64,000 bases of DNA from Burkholderia sp. Nafp2/4-1b (GCF_003635165.1 NZ_ML058597.1:62001-126000), one strand, 5' to 3'; counted from the first letter of the stretch, positions 16,336 to 27,813 are shown. The notes: generated by a model not told the origin, from the sequence alone. Made by a program: numbers and translations.

Positions 16336-17610
16336 ATGTCGAACACCCAGCCTTTCTTCTCGCAGCCCCTCGCCGAGCGCGACGCGCCGGTGCGCGGCGC
16401 CATCCTGAAGGAGCTCGAGCGCCAGCAGTCGCAGGTCGAGCTGATCGCGTCGGAAAACATCGTGTCGCGCGCGGTGCTGGAGGCACAAGGCTCGGTGCTG
16501 ACCAACAAGTATGCGGAAGGCTATCCGGGCAAGCGTTACTACGGCGGCTGCGAGTTCGCGGACGAAGTCGAGGCGCTGGCGATCGAGCGCGTGAAGCAGA
16601 TCTTCAACGCCGGCTATGCGAACGTGCAGCCGCACTCGGGCGCGCAGGCGAACGGCTCGGTGATGCTCGCGCTGGCGAAGCCGGGCGACACGGTGCTCGG
16701 CATGTCGCTGGACGCCGGCGGCCACCTGACGCACGGCGCGAAGCCGGCGCTGTCGGGCAAGTGGTTCAACGCGGTGCAGTACGGCGTGAACCGCGACACG
16801 CTGCGAATCGACTACGAACAGGTTGAAGAACTCGCGCACCAGCACAAGCCGAACCTGATCATCGCCGGCTTCTCGGCATACCCGCGCGCGCTGGACTTCG
16901 CACGCTTTCGCGCGATCGCCGACAGCGTCGGCGCGAAGCTGATGGTCGACATGGCGCACATCGCGGGCGTGATTGCCGCGGGCCGTCATGCGAACCCGGT
17001 CGAGCATGCGCACGTCGTCACGTCGACCACCCACAAGACGCTGCGCGGCCCGCGCGGCGGCTTCGTGCTGACCAACGACGAAGAGATCGCCAAGAAGATC
17101 AACTCGGCCGTGTTCCCCGGCCTGCAGGGCGGCCCGCTGATGCACGTGATCGCCGGCAAGGCCGTCGCGTTCGGCGAAGTGCTGCACGCGGACTTCAAGA
17201 CCTACATCGACAACGTGCTCGCGAACGCGCAGGCGCTCGGCGAAGTGCTGAAGGCAGGCGGCGTGGATCTCGTGACCGGCGGCACCGACAACCACCTGCT
17301 GCTGGTCGACCTGCGCCCGAAGGGCCTGAAGGGTGCGCCGGTCGAGCAGGCGCTGGAACGCGCGGGCATCACCTGCAACAAGAACGGCATTCCGTTCGAC
17401 ACCGAGAAGCCGACCGTCACGTCGGGCATCCGCCTCGGCACGCCGGCCGGCACGACGCGCGGCTTCGGCGTCGCGGAGTTCCGCGAGATCGGCCGCCTGA
17501 TCCTCGAAGTGTTCGACGCGCTGCGCGCGAACCCGGAAGGCGACCGCGCGACCGAACAGCGCGTGCGCCGCGAGATTTTCGCGCTTTGCGAGCGCTTCCC
17601 GATCTACTGA
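16336..17610 (+). CDS. glyA: Serine hydroxymethyltransferase
   Basis: 424 residues, close to the usual about 415-420. PLP-binding Lys234 lies in [11 protein letters not shown], with family signatures [10 protein letters not shown] and [15 protein letters not shown]. Converts glycine plus methylene-tetrahydrofolate to serine, or the reverse. As first gene of the betaine operon it probably takes glycine and the methylene groups freed by demethylation and makes serine. It is likely a second copy dedicated to this pathway, as in pseudomonads where a glyA lies with the gbc/dgc genes; the window alone cannot show the housekeeping copy. Confidence 0.95.
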   Translation: MSNTQPFFSQPLAERDAPVRGAILKELERQQSQVELIASENIVSRAVLEAQGSVLTNKYAEGYPGKRYYGGCEFADEVEALAIERVKQIFNAGYANVQPHSGAQANGSVMLALAKPGDTVLGMSLDAGGHLTHGAKPALSGKWFNAVQYGVNRDTLRIDYEQVEELAHQHKPNLIIAGFSAYPRALDFARFRAIADSVGAKLMVDMAHIAGVIAAGRHANPVEHAHVVTSTTHKTLRGPRGGFVLTNDEEIAKKINSAVFPGLQGGPLMHVIAGKAVAFGEVLHADFKTYIDNVLANAQALGEVLKAGGVDLVTGGTDNHLLLVDLRPKGLKGAPVEQALERAGITCNKNGIPFDTEKPTVTSGIRLGTPAGTTRGFGVAEFREIGRLILEVFDALRANPEGDRATEQRVRREIFALCERFPIY

Positions 17611-17649
17611 TCGACCCCACAAGAACAGTCACACGAGCGAGAGGCAGAT

Positions 17650-18621
<972 letters not shown>

Positions 18622-18760
18622 GCGCCTGCCGGCCCGACCCGCCAACAGCGATTCAACATTAGAAAAATCGGGACGTGCCCGCGCAAGCCGCGCGGGCACG
18701 CGGACGATATCGCGCCTGCGCCTGAGTCGCGCGGCGAATTTTCCTCACGGAGTCACCACG

Positions 18761-19294
18761 ATGCAACCGCAACTGCCGATCAACGTCGATCCCGATACCG
18801 GCGTCTGGACCACCGACGCGCTGCCGATGCTGTACGTGCCGCGTCACTTCTTCACGAACAACCACGTCGCCGTCGAGGAAGCGCTCGGCGTCGAAGCGTA
18901 TGCCGAGATCCTCTACAAGGCCGGCTACAAGTCCGCGTACCACTGGTGCGACAAGGAAGCGAAGCAGCACGGCATCACCGGCATGGCGGTGTTCGAGCAC
19001 TACCTGAAGCGCCTGTCGCAACGCGGCTGGGGCCTGTTCTCGATCATCGAAGCCGATCCGGCCAGCGCGCGCGCGAAGATCGAACTGCGCCACTCGTCGT
19101 TCGTGCTCCAGCAGCCGGGCAAGGAAGGCAAGCTCTGCTACATGTTCGCGGGCTGGTTCGCCGGTGCGATGGACTGGGTCAACGACACGACGCCGGAAGG
19201 CAAGAACGCGCCGCGCGCGCAATCGAAGGAAGTGCAGTGTGCGGCCGAGCATCACGACCACTGCGTCTTCGAAGTGTCGCCCATCGCGCACTGA
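18761..19294 (+). CDS. V4R-like (DUF5943) protein of the betaine cluster
   Basis: 177 residues, small and soluble. The C-terminal half resembles the 4-vinyl-reductase (V4R) small-molecule/metal-binding domain and ends with CAAEHHDHCVFEVSP, where two cysteines and several histidines could bind a metal. The gene is conserved beside dgcA in betaine-using proteobacteria. Exact role unknown; a carrier or accessory for the dimethylglycine oxidising enzymes is plausible. Confidence 0.75.
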   Translation: MQPQLPINVDPDTGVWTTDALPMLYVPRHFFTNNHVAVEEALGVEAYAEILYKAGYKSAYHWCDKEAKQHGITGMAVFEHYLKRLSQRGWGLFSIIEADPASARAKIELRHSSFVLQQPGKEGKLCYMFAGWFAGAMDWVNDTTPEGKNAPRAQSKEVQCAAEHHDHCVFEVSPIAH

Positions 19295-19366
19295 CGCTGA
19301 CGTCACGACACAGCTGCACAACAACACCCGCAACACGAGACATTCGAACGCCAGAGGTCGCCTGCG

Positions 19367-21430
19367 ATGCGTTATCCCCACCTGTTCAAACCCATGCAGC
19401 TGAACCAGCTGACGCTGCGCAACCGGATCGTCAGCACCGCGCACGCCGAGGTGTATGCCGAGCCGGGCGGCCTGCCGGGCGACCGCTACATCCGCTATTA
19501 CGAAGAGAAGGCGAAGGGTGGCGTCGGCCTCGCGATCTGCGGCGGCTCGAGCCCCGTGTCGATCGACAGCCCGCAAGGCTGGTGGAAGTCGGTGAACCTG
19601 TCGAACGACAAGATCATCGACCCGCTCACGCGTCTGGCCGACACGATGCACAAGCACGGCGCCAAGATCATGATCCAGGCGACGCACATGGGCCGCCGCT
19701 CGTCGTTCCACGGCGAGCACTGGCCGCATCTGATGTCGCCGTCGGGCGTGCGCGAGCCGGTGCACCGCGGCAACGCGAAGATCATCGAGATCGAGGAAAT
19801 CCGCCGCATCATCGGCGACTTCGCGGCCGCCGCGAAGCGCGTGAAGGCGGCCGGCATGGACGGCATCGAAATCTCGGCCGCGCACCAGCACCTGATCGAC
19901 CAGTTCTGGAGCAAGCGTTCGAACCATCGCACCGACGAGTGGGGCGGCAGCCTGGAGAACCGTCTGCGCTTCGGCATCGAAGTGCTGACGGCCGTGCGCG
20001 AAGCGGTCGGCAAGGACTTCTGCGTCGGCTTGCGGATGTGCGGCGACGAATTCCACGAGGACGGCCTCGATCACGAAGCGCTGAAGGAAATCGCGCAGGC
20101 GATGTCCGAGACGGGCCTGGTCGACTACCTGAGCGTGGTCGGCTCGGGCGGCGATACGCACAACACGATCGCCAACTGCATGCCGCCGATGGCGCTGCCG
20201 CCGGAGCCGTTCGTGCACCTCGCGGCCGGCATCAAGTCGGTGGTGAAGATCCCCGTGATGCACGCACAGAGCATCCGCGATGCGGGCCAGGCCGAACGCC
20301 TGCTCGCGAACGGCATGATCGACCTGGTCGGCATGACGCGCGCGCAGATCGCCGATCCGCACATGGTGATCAAGATCCGCGACGGCCGCGAAGACGAAAT
20401 CAAGCAGTGCGTGGGCGCGAACTACTGCATCGACCGCCAGTACAACGGCCTCGACGTGCTGTGCATCCAGAACGCCGCGACGTCGCGCGAAGCGACGATG
20501 CCGCACATCATCGAGAAGTCGCGCGGCCCGAAGCGCAAGGTGGTGGTGGTCGGCGCCGGCCCCGCGGGCCTCGAGGCCGCACGCGTCGCGAAGCTGCGCG
20601 GCCACGACGTCGTGCTGTTCGAGAAGAACACTGAAGTGGGCGGCCAGGTGATGATCGCCGCGAAAGCGCCGCAGCGCGAGCAGATGTCGGGGATCATCCG
20701 CTGGTTCGATATGGAAACGAAGCGCCTCGGCGTCGACCGGCGCCTCGGCGTCGCCGCCGACGAGAAGATGATCATGGCCGAGAAGCCGGACATCGTCGTG
20801 CTCGCCACCGGCGGTTCGAGCTTCACGTGGCAGGTGCCGGCGTGGGGCGTCGCCGAGGGCCTCGCCGTCAGCTCGTGGGACATCCTGACCGGCAAGGTCG
20901 AGCCGAAGCAGAACGTGCTGCTGTTCGACGGCGTGAGCACGCATGCGGGCGCAGGCGTGGCCGACTTCATGGCGAGCCGCGGCTCGAAGGTCGAGGTGGT
21001 GACGCCCGACGTGAAGGTCGCCGACGATTGCGGCGGCACGACGTTCCCGATCTTCTATCGCCGCCTGTATGCGCTCGGCGTGATCCCGACGCCGAACACC
21101 ATGCTCGACCGCGTGTACGAGGAAGACGGCAAGATCATCGCCGTGCTGCGCAACGAATACACCGAAGAGCTCGAAGAGCGCGCGGTCGACCAGGTGGTGA
21201 TCGAGAACGGTTCGTCGCCGAACGACGAGCTGTACTGGAAGCTGAAGCCGGAGTCGGTGAACCGCGGCCAGATCGATCCGCACACGCTGTTCGCGGCCGA
21301 GCCGCAGCCGTGCCTGTCGGAAGAACTGGGCAACGGCCGCTTCCTGCTGTTCCGTGTCGGCGACTGCATCTCGATGCACAACGTCCACGGTGCGATCTAC
21401 GACTCGCTGCGTCTCGTGAAGGATTTCTAA
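19367..21430 (+). CDS. dgcA: Dimethylglycine demethylation protein DgcA
   Basis: 687 residues, Old Yellow Enzyme/trimethylamine dehydrogenase architecture. An N-terminal FMN barrel (residues 1-370: PHLFKPMQLNQLTLRNRIV, SAAHQHLIDQFWS) is followed by a 4Fe-4S site (CVGANYCIDRQYN, then a Cys in VLCIQNAA) and a C-terminal FAD/NAD-type Rossmann region (VVVVGAGPAGLEAARVA). With DgcB it oxidises dimethylglycine to sarcosine, releasing a one-carbon unit. The stop is followed 3 bases later by dgcB, so translation is coupled. Confidence 0.92.
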   Translation: MRYPHLFKPMQLNQLTLRNRIVSTAHAEVYAEPGGLPGDRYIRYYEEKAKGGVGLAICGGSSPVSIDSPQGWWKSVNLSNDKIIDPLTRLADTMHKHGAKIMIQATHMGRRSSFHGEHWPHLMSPSGVREPVHRGNAKIIEIEEIRRIIGDFAAAAKRVKAAGMDGIEISAAHQHLIDQFWSKRSNHRTDEWGGSLENRLRFGIEVLTAVREAVGKDFCVGLRMCGDEFHEDGLDHEALKEIAQAMSETGLVDYLSVVGSGGDTHNTIANCMPPMALPPEPFVHLAAGIKSVVKIPVMHAQSIRDAGQAERLLANGMIDLVGMTRAQIADPHMVIKIRDGREDEIKQCVGANYCIDRQYNGLDVLCIQNAATSREATMPHIIEKSRGPKRKVVVVGAGPAGLEAARVAKLRGHDVVLFEKNTEVGGQVMIAAKAPQREQMSGIIRWFDMETKRLGVDRRLGVAADEKMIMAEKPDIVVLATGGSSFTWQVPAWGVAEGLAVSSWDILTGKVEPKQNVLLFDGVSTHAGAGVADFMASRGSKVEVVTPDVKVADDCGGTTFPIFYRRLYALGVIPTPNTMLDRVYEEDGKIIAVLRNEYTEELEERAVDQVVIENGSSPNDELYWKLKPESVNRGQIDPHTLFAAEPQPCLSEELGNGRFLLFRVGDCISMHNVHGAIYDSLRLVKDF

Positions 21431-21433
21431 AAA

Positions 21434-23359
21434 ATGAATCCGGCTTTCCTCATTACCGCACTGCTGTGGCTGTCGGTGGCGGGGCTCGCGTTCGCGGTCG
21501 CGAAGCGCTCGTCCTACTGGCGTCTCGGGCGCGCGACGGCGCCCGGCTCGTTCGGCGTCGCGAACCTGTTCGCGATCCCGAAGCGCTACTTCGTCGACCT
21601 GCACCACGTGGTGGCCCGCGATCCGTACATCGCGAAGACCCACGTCGCGACCGCCGGCGGCGCGATCGCCGCGCTCGCGCTGGTGTTCGTCAACTACGGC
21701 CTCGCGATCTACTCGCCGTGGCTCGACAAGCTGATCTTCCTCGCGGCGCTCGCGATGCTCGTCGGCGTGGTGTTCGTCTGGCGCCGCCGCGCGGCCAAGG
21801 ACGTGCCGGCCCGCCTGTCGCGCGGCCCGTGGAACGCGCTGCCCTGGCTGCTCGGCTCGTTCGCGCTCGGCCTCGTGCTGTTCATGGTCGTGCCGACCGG
21901 TGCGATGTCGGGTGCGTTCGCGGTGCTCTGCGCGCTGTTGATCGGCGCCGGCGCGTTCACGATGACGGTCGGTGCCGCGAAGGGCGGCCCGATGAAGCAC
22001 GCGATCGCCGGCCTGCTGCACCTCGCGTTCCACCCGCGCCAGGAGCGTTTCGCGGCGACCCGCGATTCGTTCACGGGTAACGGCACGGCCACGCCGCCGA
22101 CCGCGCTGAAGCTGCCGGACATCCAGCACGAAGAGTACGGCGTCGCGAAGCCGGTCGAATTCCGCTGGAACCAGCTGCTCAGCTTCGATGCGTGCGTGCA
22201 GTGCGGCAAGTGCGAAGCCGCGTGCCCCGCGTTCGCGTCGGGCCAGCCGCTGAATCCGAAGAAACTGATCCAGGATCTCGTCGTCGGGATGGCGGGCGGC
22301 ACCGACGCCGCGTACGCCGGCAGCCCGACGCCGGGCCTCGCGGTCGGCCAGCATCGCGGCGAGCCGAACGGCCCGATCGTGTCCGGCCTGATCGAGGAAC
22401 AGACGCTGTGGTCGTGCACCACCTGCCGCGCATGCGTGCAGGAGTGCCCGATGCTGATCGAGCACGTCGACGCGATCGTCGACATGCGCCGCAACCGCAC
22501 GCTGGTGCACGGCACGGTGCCGGGCAAGGGCCAGGAAGTACTCGCGAACCTGCGCGAGACCGGCACGATGGGCGGTTACGACACGGCCGCACGCTACGAC
22601 TGGTCGGTCGACCTGAACGCACCGGTCGCGCAGCCCGGCAAGCCGGTCGACGTGCTGATCGTCGCGGGTGAAGGCGCGTTCGACATGCGCTATCAGCGCA
22701 CGCTGCGGGCCTTCATCAAGGTACTGAACAAGGCGGGCGTCGACTATGCGGTGCTCGGCGGAACCGAGACCGACACGGGCGACGTCGCACGCCGCCTCGG
22801 CGACGAAGCGACGTTCCAGCAGATGGCGAAGCGCCTGATCGGCACGCTCGGCTCGCTGTCGTACAAGCAGATCGTGACGGCCGACCCGCACGTGATGCAC
22901 AGCCTGCGCAACGAATACCGCGCGCTCGGCCTGCGCGTGACGGTCAAGCACCACACGACCTACATGGCGGAACTGGCCGACAGCGGCAAGATCGCGCCGA
23001 AGGCCGTCGAAGCGCTGAGCGAGAGGCGCACCACGTATCACGATCCGTGCTACCTCGGCCGCTACAACGGCGAGACGGAATCGCCGCGCAAGCTGCTGAA
23101 GACGATCGGCATCCAGGTCGTCGAGATGGAGCGCAACGGCATGCGCGGCCGCTGCTGCGGCGGTGGCGGCGGTGCGCCGCTGACCGACATCCCGGGCAAG
23201 CAGCGGATTCCCGACATCCGCATCGCCGACGCCCGCGCGATCGGCGCCGACGTGGTCGCGGTCGGTTGCCCGAACTGCACGGCGATGCTCGAAGGCGTCG
23301 TGGGCCCGCGCCCCGACGTGCTCGACGTGGCCGAACTCGTTGCCGCCTCGCTGGAGTGA
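21434..23359 (+). CDS. dgcB: Dimethylglycine demethylation protein DgcB (membrane Fe-S electron carrier)
   Basis: 641 residues: several membrane segments within residues 1-180, then two ferredoxin-type sites. The first is CVQCGKCEAACP (Cys254, 257, 260, 264); the second is CTTCRACVQECP. A C-terminal CCG domain includes RGRCCGGGGG. It resembles heterodisulfide reductase D/glycolate oxidase Fe-S subunits and should pass electrons from DgcA and the ETF to the membrane. Lies between dgcA and the ETF genes in a tight operon (3- and 4-base gaps). Confidence 0.92.
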   Translation: MNPAFLITALLWLSVAGLAFAVAKRSSYWRLGRATAPGSFGVANLFAIPKRYFVDLHHVVARDPYIAKTHVATAGGAIAALALVFVNYGLAIYSPWLDKLIFLAALAMLVGVVFVWRRRAAKDVPARLSRGPWNALPWLLGSFALGLVLFMVVPTGAMSGAFAVLCALLIGAGAFTMTVGAAKGGPMKHAIAGLLHLAFHPRQERFAATRDSFTGNGTATPPTALKLPDIQHEEYGVAKPVEFRWNQLLSFDACVQCGKCEAACPAFASGQPLNPKKLIQDLVVGMAGGTDAAYAGSPTPGLAVGQHRGEPNGPIVSGLIEEQTLWSCTTCRACVQECPMLIEHVDAIVDMRRNRTLVHGTVPGKGQEVLANLRETGTMGGYDTAARYDWSVDLNAPVAQPGKPVDVLIVAGEGAFDMRYQRTLRAFIKVLNKAGVDYAVLGGTETDTGDVARRLGDEATFQQMAKRLIGTLGSLSYKQIVTADPHVMHSLRNEYRALGLRVTVKHHTTYMAELADSGKIAPKAVEALSERRTTYHDPCYLGRYNGETESPRKLLKTIGIQVVEMERNGMRGRCCGGGGGAPLTDIPGKQRIPDIRIADARAIGADVVAVGCPNCTAMLEGVVGPRPDVLDVAELVAASLE

Positions 23360-23363
23360 ATCG

Positions 23364-24533
23364 ATGAACACGATCAAACGAATCGATCCGCGCCGGCCGT
23401 TCATCATCACGGCCGCCGGCCTGAAGCGCATCACGCTCGGCCAGGAAGGCAGCGCCGATGCGAGCGCCGCGCAGTGGTCCGCGCATGGCCACGGCGCCGC
23501 GGCCGCGAAGCCGCGCCGCGCGGTGCAGGACCCGAAGCACGTGATGCTGGTGGTCGCGCACACCGAGCGCGGCGCGCTCGACGATCATGCGCGGCAGGCG
23601 ATCGCCGCCGCCGCGGTGCTCGCCGATGCGCAGACGGAGGTCGCGCTGCTGGCGTTCGGCGAATTGAAGGATGACGCCGCGGAACTCGGCGTCGACAAGC
23701 TGATCGAGCTGGTCGACTTCGACCGTCGCTCGTTTGCGCCGGAAAGCGAATTGCAGGCATTGCAGGCATGTGCCGCGGCGCTCGCGCCGAAGCACGTGTT
23801 CGTGCCCGACAACGCGACCGGCGACGGCGATCTCGGCCGGCGTTACGCGGCGGCCGCAGGCGCGAGCGTCGCGACCCACGTGGTCGAGATCGACGCGAAG
23901 CATGTCGGCGCGTATGCGCAGGCCGGCCGCGCGTTCGCGACGCGCGGGCTGCCCGACGTGATCCTGCTCGCGCAGAACGCGGTCGAAGCCAAACTGCCGT
24001 TCGTCGGCGCGGGCGATCGCCTGGCCGCCGACTTCATCCGCCCGGCTGCCGATGCGTCGCAACCGTACCGCGATCTGGGCCTCGAGGAAATCGACGCGGC
24101 GCAGGTCGCGCTGGAGGAAGCCGATTTCATCGTGTCGGCCGGCAACGGCGTGTCCGACATCGGCGCGTTCGAACAGCTCGCCGGCGCGTTCGGCGCCGCG
24201 ATCGGCGCGAGCCGTGTCGCGGTCGACAACGGGCACTTCACGCGCGACAAGCAGGTGGGCGCGACCGGCAAGACCGTCGAGGCGAGCGTGTACATCGCGT
24301 TCGGCATCTCCGGCGCGGTGCAGCACTTGCAGGGGATCAAGGATTGCCGTCACGTGATCGCGGTGAACCTCGACGGCAGCGCGCCGATCGCGAAGCGCGC
24401 GAACCTGACGGTGGTGGGCGACGCGCAGGCGACGATCGCCGCGCTGATCGAACAGGTGCAGGCCGCGCGCGCGTCGCGCGGACAATCGCCGACCGCGGTC
24501 GGCGCCCGTGAAACGGAAGGAGTCGCAGCATGA
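23364..24533 (+). CDS. etfA: Electron transfer flavoprotein alpha subunit (betaine-cluster type)
   Basis: 389 residues from ATG at 23364, 4 bases after the dgcB stop. The C-terminal FAD domain is clear: AGNGVSDIGAFEQLAGAFGA, VGATGKTVEASVYIAFGISG and VAVNLDGSAPI. The N-terminus carries an extra about 60 residues (RIDPRRPFIITAAGLKRITLG) compared with ordinary EtfA, as in homologues linked to dimethylglycine catabolism. It should accept electrons from the demethylases. Overlaps etfB by 4 bases. Confidence 0.88.
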   Translation: MNTIKRIDPRRPFIITAAGLKRITLGQEGSADASAAQWSAHGHGAAAAKPRRAVQDPKHVMLVVAHTERGALDDHARQAIAAAAVLADAQTEVALLAFGELKDDAAELGVDKLIELVDFDRRSFAPESELQALQACAAALAPKHVFVPDNATGDGDLGRRYAAAAGASVATHVVEIDAKHVGAYAQAGRAFATRGLPDVILLAQNAVEAKLPFVGAGDRLAADFIRPAADASQPYRDLGLEEIDAAQVALEEADFIVSAGNGVSDIGAFEQLAGAFGAAIGASRVAVDNGHFTRDKQVGATGKTVEASVYIAFGISGAVQHLQGIKDCRHVIAVNLDGSAPIAKRANLTVVGDAQATIAALIEQVQAARASRGQSPTAVGARETEGVAA

Positions 24534-25315
24534 ACGCCCCCCGCCAGTTGCAACGCATCGCGGTGCTCGTGTCCGTGGGCCGGCACCCGGTCAGCGGCAC
24601 GGCGCGCTACAGCCGCAACGACGCGGCCGCGCTCGAAGTCGGCCGCCAGCTCGCGGAACGGCATCGCGCGCAGCTCGACGTGATCCATGCGGGCGATCCC
24701 GCCAATGAAGCGCTCGCCGAATACCTCGCGCTCGGCGCACGCCAGGTCGAGGTGCTGGCGTGCCGCGACGGCGACGATGCCGCGCAGGCGCTCGCCGCGC
24801 GCGTCGAAGGCTACGACCTCGTGCTGACCGGCACCCGCGCCGAAGGCGCGTACGACACCGGGATGCTGCCGTATCGCGTCGCTGCGGCGCTCGGCTATCC
24901 GCTCGTCGGCTCGGCCGTCGACGTGACGGTCGACGGCGGCCGCGCGGCAGTCCGGCAATTCTTGCCGAAAGGGCTGCGGCGGCGTGTCGACGCGGCGTTG
25001 CCGGCGGTCGTCGCGGTCCATCCGCTCGCGAACGTGGCGCCGCTGTACGCGTATGCGCGGCTGCGCGCCGGTGCGATCCGCCCGGCGCTCACGTCGGCCG
25101 GCGCGGACGCCGACGCGGGTGCATGGAAGGTCGGTCCGATCGAGCGTAAACCCGTAAAGCTGGTCGCCGCGGAGAAGCGCTCGGGGCATGCCCGGATGCT
25201 GTCCGCGACCACGACCGAAAGCCGCGGCGGCAACGTCGTAAATGAAGGGAGTTCAGTCGAAAAAGCACAAGTGATCCTCGCGTATTTGCGCGAGCATCAG
25301 CTCATCGACTACTGA
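24530..25315 (+). CDS. etfB: Electron transfer flavoprotein beta subunit (betaine-cluster type)
   Basis: 261 residues, ATGA overlap with etfA. EtfB-like fold with VLVSVGRHPVSGTARYSRND at the start and DLVLTGTRAEGAYDTGMLPYRVAAALGYPLVG in the nucleotide-binding part. Weaker match to housekeeping EtfB, in line with the specialised pair next to dgcAB. Forms the heterodimer with the preceding product. Confidence 0.87.
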   Translation: MNAPRQLQRIAVLVSVGRHPVSGTARYSRNDAAALEVGRQLAERHRAQLDVIHAGDPANEALAEYLALGARQVEVLACRDGDDAAQALAARVEGYDLVLTGTRAEGAYDTGMLPYRVAAALGYPLVGSAVDVTVDGGRAAVRQFLPKGLRRRVDAALPAVVAVHPLANVAPLYAYARLRAGAIRPALTSAGADADAGAWKVGPIERKPVKLVAAEKRSGHARMLSATTTESRGGNVVNEGSSVEKAQVILAYLREHQLIDY

Positions 25316-25367
25316 TTTTGATGCCTGTCGGCAACAACACTGGGACGCAAGGAATCCGGAGCAAACG

Positions 25368-26609
25368 ATGAAAGTATCGGCAGACATTCGCGCACTGATC
25401 GAACGCCGCAAGGAAGGCTACAGCCTCGAGGCGCCGTTCTACACGAGCGAGGAAATTTTCGCCCTCGACATGGAGGCGATTTTCCGGCAGCACTGGATCC
25501 AGGTCGCGGTCGAACCGGACATTCCCGAGCCGGGCGACTACGTGACCGTGGAACTGGGCAGCGACTCGATCCTGATCGTGCGCGACGACGACATGGAAAT
25601 CCGCGCGTTCCACAACGTGTGCCGTCACCGCGGCGCGCGTCTGTGCAACGAGGACAAAGGCTCGGTCGGCAACATCGTGTGCCCGTACCACAGCTGGACC
25701 TACAACCTCACCGGCCAGCTGATGTTCGCCGAGCACATGGGCGAGAAGTTCGACCGCTGCAAGCACAGCCTGAAGTCGGTGCACCTGCAGAACCTCGCGG
25801 GGCTGATCTTCGTGTGCCTCGCCGAGGAGCCGCCGGTCGACTTCGCGCAGCTGCGCGCCGAGATGGAGCCGTACCTGCTGCCGCACGATCTGCCGAACAC
25901 GAAGATCGCCGCGCAGATCGACATCATCGAGGAAGGCAACTGGAAGCTCACGATGGAGAACAACCGCGAGTGCTATCACTGCGTCGCGAACCATCCGGAG
26001 CTGACGATCTCGCTGTACGAATACGGCTTCGGCTACCAGCGTTCCGACGCGAACGCCGAAGGCATGGACGCATTCGCCGAAACCTGCGTGCGCCGCGGCA
26101 AGGAGTGGGCCGAGATGGGCCTGCCGTCCGCCGAAATCGAAAAGCTGCTCGACGTGACGGGTTTCCGCACGCAGCGCCTGCCGCTCGATCGTCACGGCGA
26201 ATCGCAGACGCTCGACGCGAAGGTCGCATCGAAGAAGCTACTCGGCAAGTTCGACCAGGCCGACCTCGGCGGCCTGTCGTTCTGGACGCAGCCGAACTCG
26301 TGGCACCACTTCATGAGCGATCACATCGTGACGTTCTCGGTGATTCCGCTGTCGGCCGGCAAGACGCTCGTGCGCACCAAGTGGCTCGTGCACAAGGACG
26401 CGAAGGAAGGCATCGACTACGACGTGAAGAACCTGACGGCCGTGTGGAACGCGACCAACGACCAGGATCGCGCGCTCGTCGAGTTCTCGCAGCGCGGCGC
26501 GACCAGCAGCGCATACGAGCCGGGCCCGTATTCGCCGTACACGGAAGGTCTCGTCGAAAAATTCTCGGCCTGGTACATCGGCCGGCTCGCCGAAAAAACC
26601 GGCGCGTAG
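25368..26609 (+). CDS. gbcA: Glycine betaine monooxygenase, Rieske oxygenase subunit
   Basis: 413 residues. Rieske 2Fe-2S ligands Cys85, His87, Cys105 and His108 (CRH...CPYHSW) and mononuclear iron ligands His204 and His209 in NNRECYHCVANHPEL. Removes one methyl group of glycine betaine as formaldehyde, giving dimethylglycine, with electrons from GbcB. It follows etfB by 52 bases and leads into gbcB. Confidence 0.93.
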   Translation: MKVSADIRALIERRKEGYSLEAPFYTSEEIFALDMEAIFRQHWIQVAVEPDIPEPGDYVTVELGSDSILIVRDDDMEIRAFHNVCRHRGARLCNEDKGSVGNIVCPYHSWTYNLTGQLMFAEHMGEKFDRCKHSLKSVHLQNLAGLIFVCLAEEPPVDFAQLRAEMEPYLLPHDLPNTKIAAQIDIIEEGNWKLTMENNRECYHCVANHPELTISLYEYGFGYQRSDANAEGMDAFAETCVRRGKEWAEMGLPSAEIEKLLDVTGFRTQRLPLDRHGESQTLDAKVASKKLLGKFDQADLGGLSFWTQPNSWHHFMSDHIVTFSVIPLSAGKTLVRTKWLVHKDAKEGIDYDVKNLTAVWNATNDQDRALVEFSQRGATSSAYEPGPYSPYTEGLVEKFSAWYIGRLAEKTGA

Positions 26610-26645
26610 TACCCAGCACCACCCAGTACTGAAGCGGAGCTACAG

Positions 26646-27794
26646 ATGATGCGAGATGCGGCCAATTTCGAGCCGGCGGACAGCCGGGTGACCCACCCGG
26701 CGTTCTGGAACGCGCTGCCCGAGCGCTGGACGAGCGACGTCGAGGAAACGCTGGTGTGCTGCCACGTTCGGCAGGAAACCCACGACGTGAAGAGCTTCTT
26801 CTTCCGTTCGCCGCAAGGCCGTGCGTTCTCGTTCGAGCCGGGGCAGTTCATCACGCTCGAGCTCGACATCGACGGCGAGACGATCAACCGGTGCTACACG
26901 ATCTCGTCGTCGCCGGCGCGGCCGCACACGATCTCGATCACGGTCAAGCGCGTGCCGGGCGGCAAGGTGTCGAACTGGCTGCACGACAACCTGCAGCCCG
27001 GCGCGTCGGTGCGCGTGCTCGGCCCCGCCGGCGAATTCACGTGCGCCCGCCATCCGGCGCGCAAGTACCTGTTCCTGTCGGCCGGTTCGGGCGTCACGCC
27101 GCTGATGTCGATGAGCCGCGCGCACCATGATCTCGCCGAGGATCGCGACATCCTGTTCGTGCACAGCGCGCGCACGCCGGACGACATCATCTTCGCGCGC
27201 GAGCTCGACCTGATCGCGTCGAACCATACGAACTTCCGCACGTCGTTCGTCGTCGAGCGCGTCGGTGCGCGTACCAACTGGCCGGGCGTCACGGGCTTCC
27301 TGACGCTGCCGCTGCTGAAGCTGATCGCCCCTGATTTCATGGAGCGCGAGATCTTCACGTGCGGTCCCGCGCCGTACATGAAGGCCGTGCGCGACCTGCT
27401 CGACGAAGCCGGCTTCGATCGCAAGCAGTATCACGAGGAAAGCTTCTCGTTCGAAACGCTCGCGCAGACCGCGAGCGACGAGGTGCTCGCCGAACTCGTG
27501 CCGGCCGCCAACGATGGCGACGTCGCGACCCGGCAGTACACGGTCAGCTTCGCGAAGAGCAATCGCGAGATCGCGTGCGGCTCCGAGCAGCACGTGCTCG
27601 ATGCGGCGCGCCAGTCGGGCGTGCGGCTGCCGGCGTCGTGCACGCAGGGCATGTGTGGCACTTGCAAGGTGAAGCTCGTGTCGGGGCAGGTCGAGATGAA
27701 GCACAACGGCGGCATCCGCCAGCGCGAGATCGATCAGGGGATGGTGCTGCTGTGCTGCAGCAAGCCGCTGTCGGATCTCGTGATCGACAAGTAA
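26646..27794 (+). CDS. gbcB: Glycine betaine monooxygenase, reductase subunit
   Basis: 382 residues: FAD-binding ferredoxin reductase domain (FEPGQFITLELDIDGETINR with CYTISSSP), NAD domain (LFLSAGSGVTPLMSM, FTCGPAPYMKAV) and a C-terminal plant-type 2Fe-2S ferredoxin (SCTQGMCGTCKVKLVSG). Passes electrons from NADH to GbcA. Start at 26646 or the adjacent ATG at 26649; a GAGC-type site is upstream. Confidence 0.93.
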   Translation: MMRDAANFEPADSRVTHPAFWNALPERWTSDVEETLVCCHVRQETHDVKSFFFRSPQGRAFSFEPGQFITLELDIDGETINRCYTISSSPARPHTISITVKRVPGGKVSNWLHDNLQPGASVRVLGPAGEFTCARHPARKYLFLSAGSGVTPLMSMSRAHHDLAEDRDILFVHSARTPDDIIFARELDLIASNHTNFRTSFVVERVGARTNWPGVTGFLTLPLLKLIAPDFMEREIFTCGPAPYMKAVRDLLDEAGFDRKQYHEESFSFETLAQTASDEVLAELVPAANDGDVATRQYTVSFAKSNREIACGSEQHVLDAARQSGVRLPASCTQGMCGTCKVKLVSGQVEMKHNGGIRQREIDQGMVLLCCSKPLSDLVIDK

Positions 27795-27813
27795 GTCGCA
27801 ACAAGCCATCGGC

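Noticed and set aside
18659-23563. A 1634-codon minus-strand open frame across dgcA and dgcB
   Set aside because: It is the shadow of strongly coding plus-strand genes with high third-position GC. Its translation is Arg/His/Ala-rich low-complexity with no motif.
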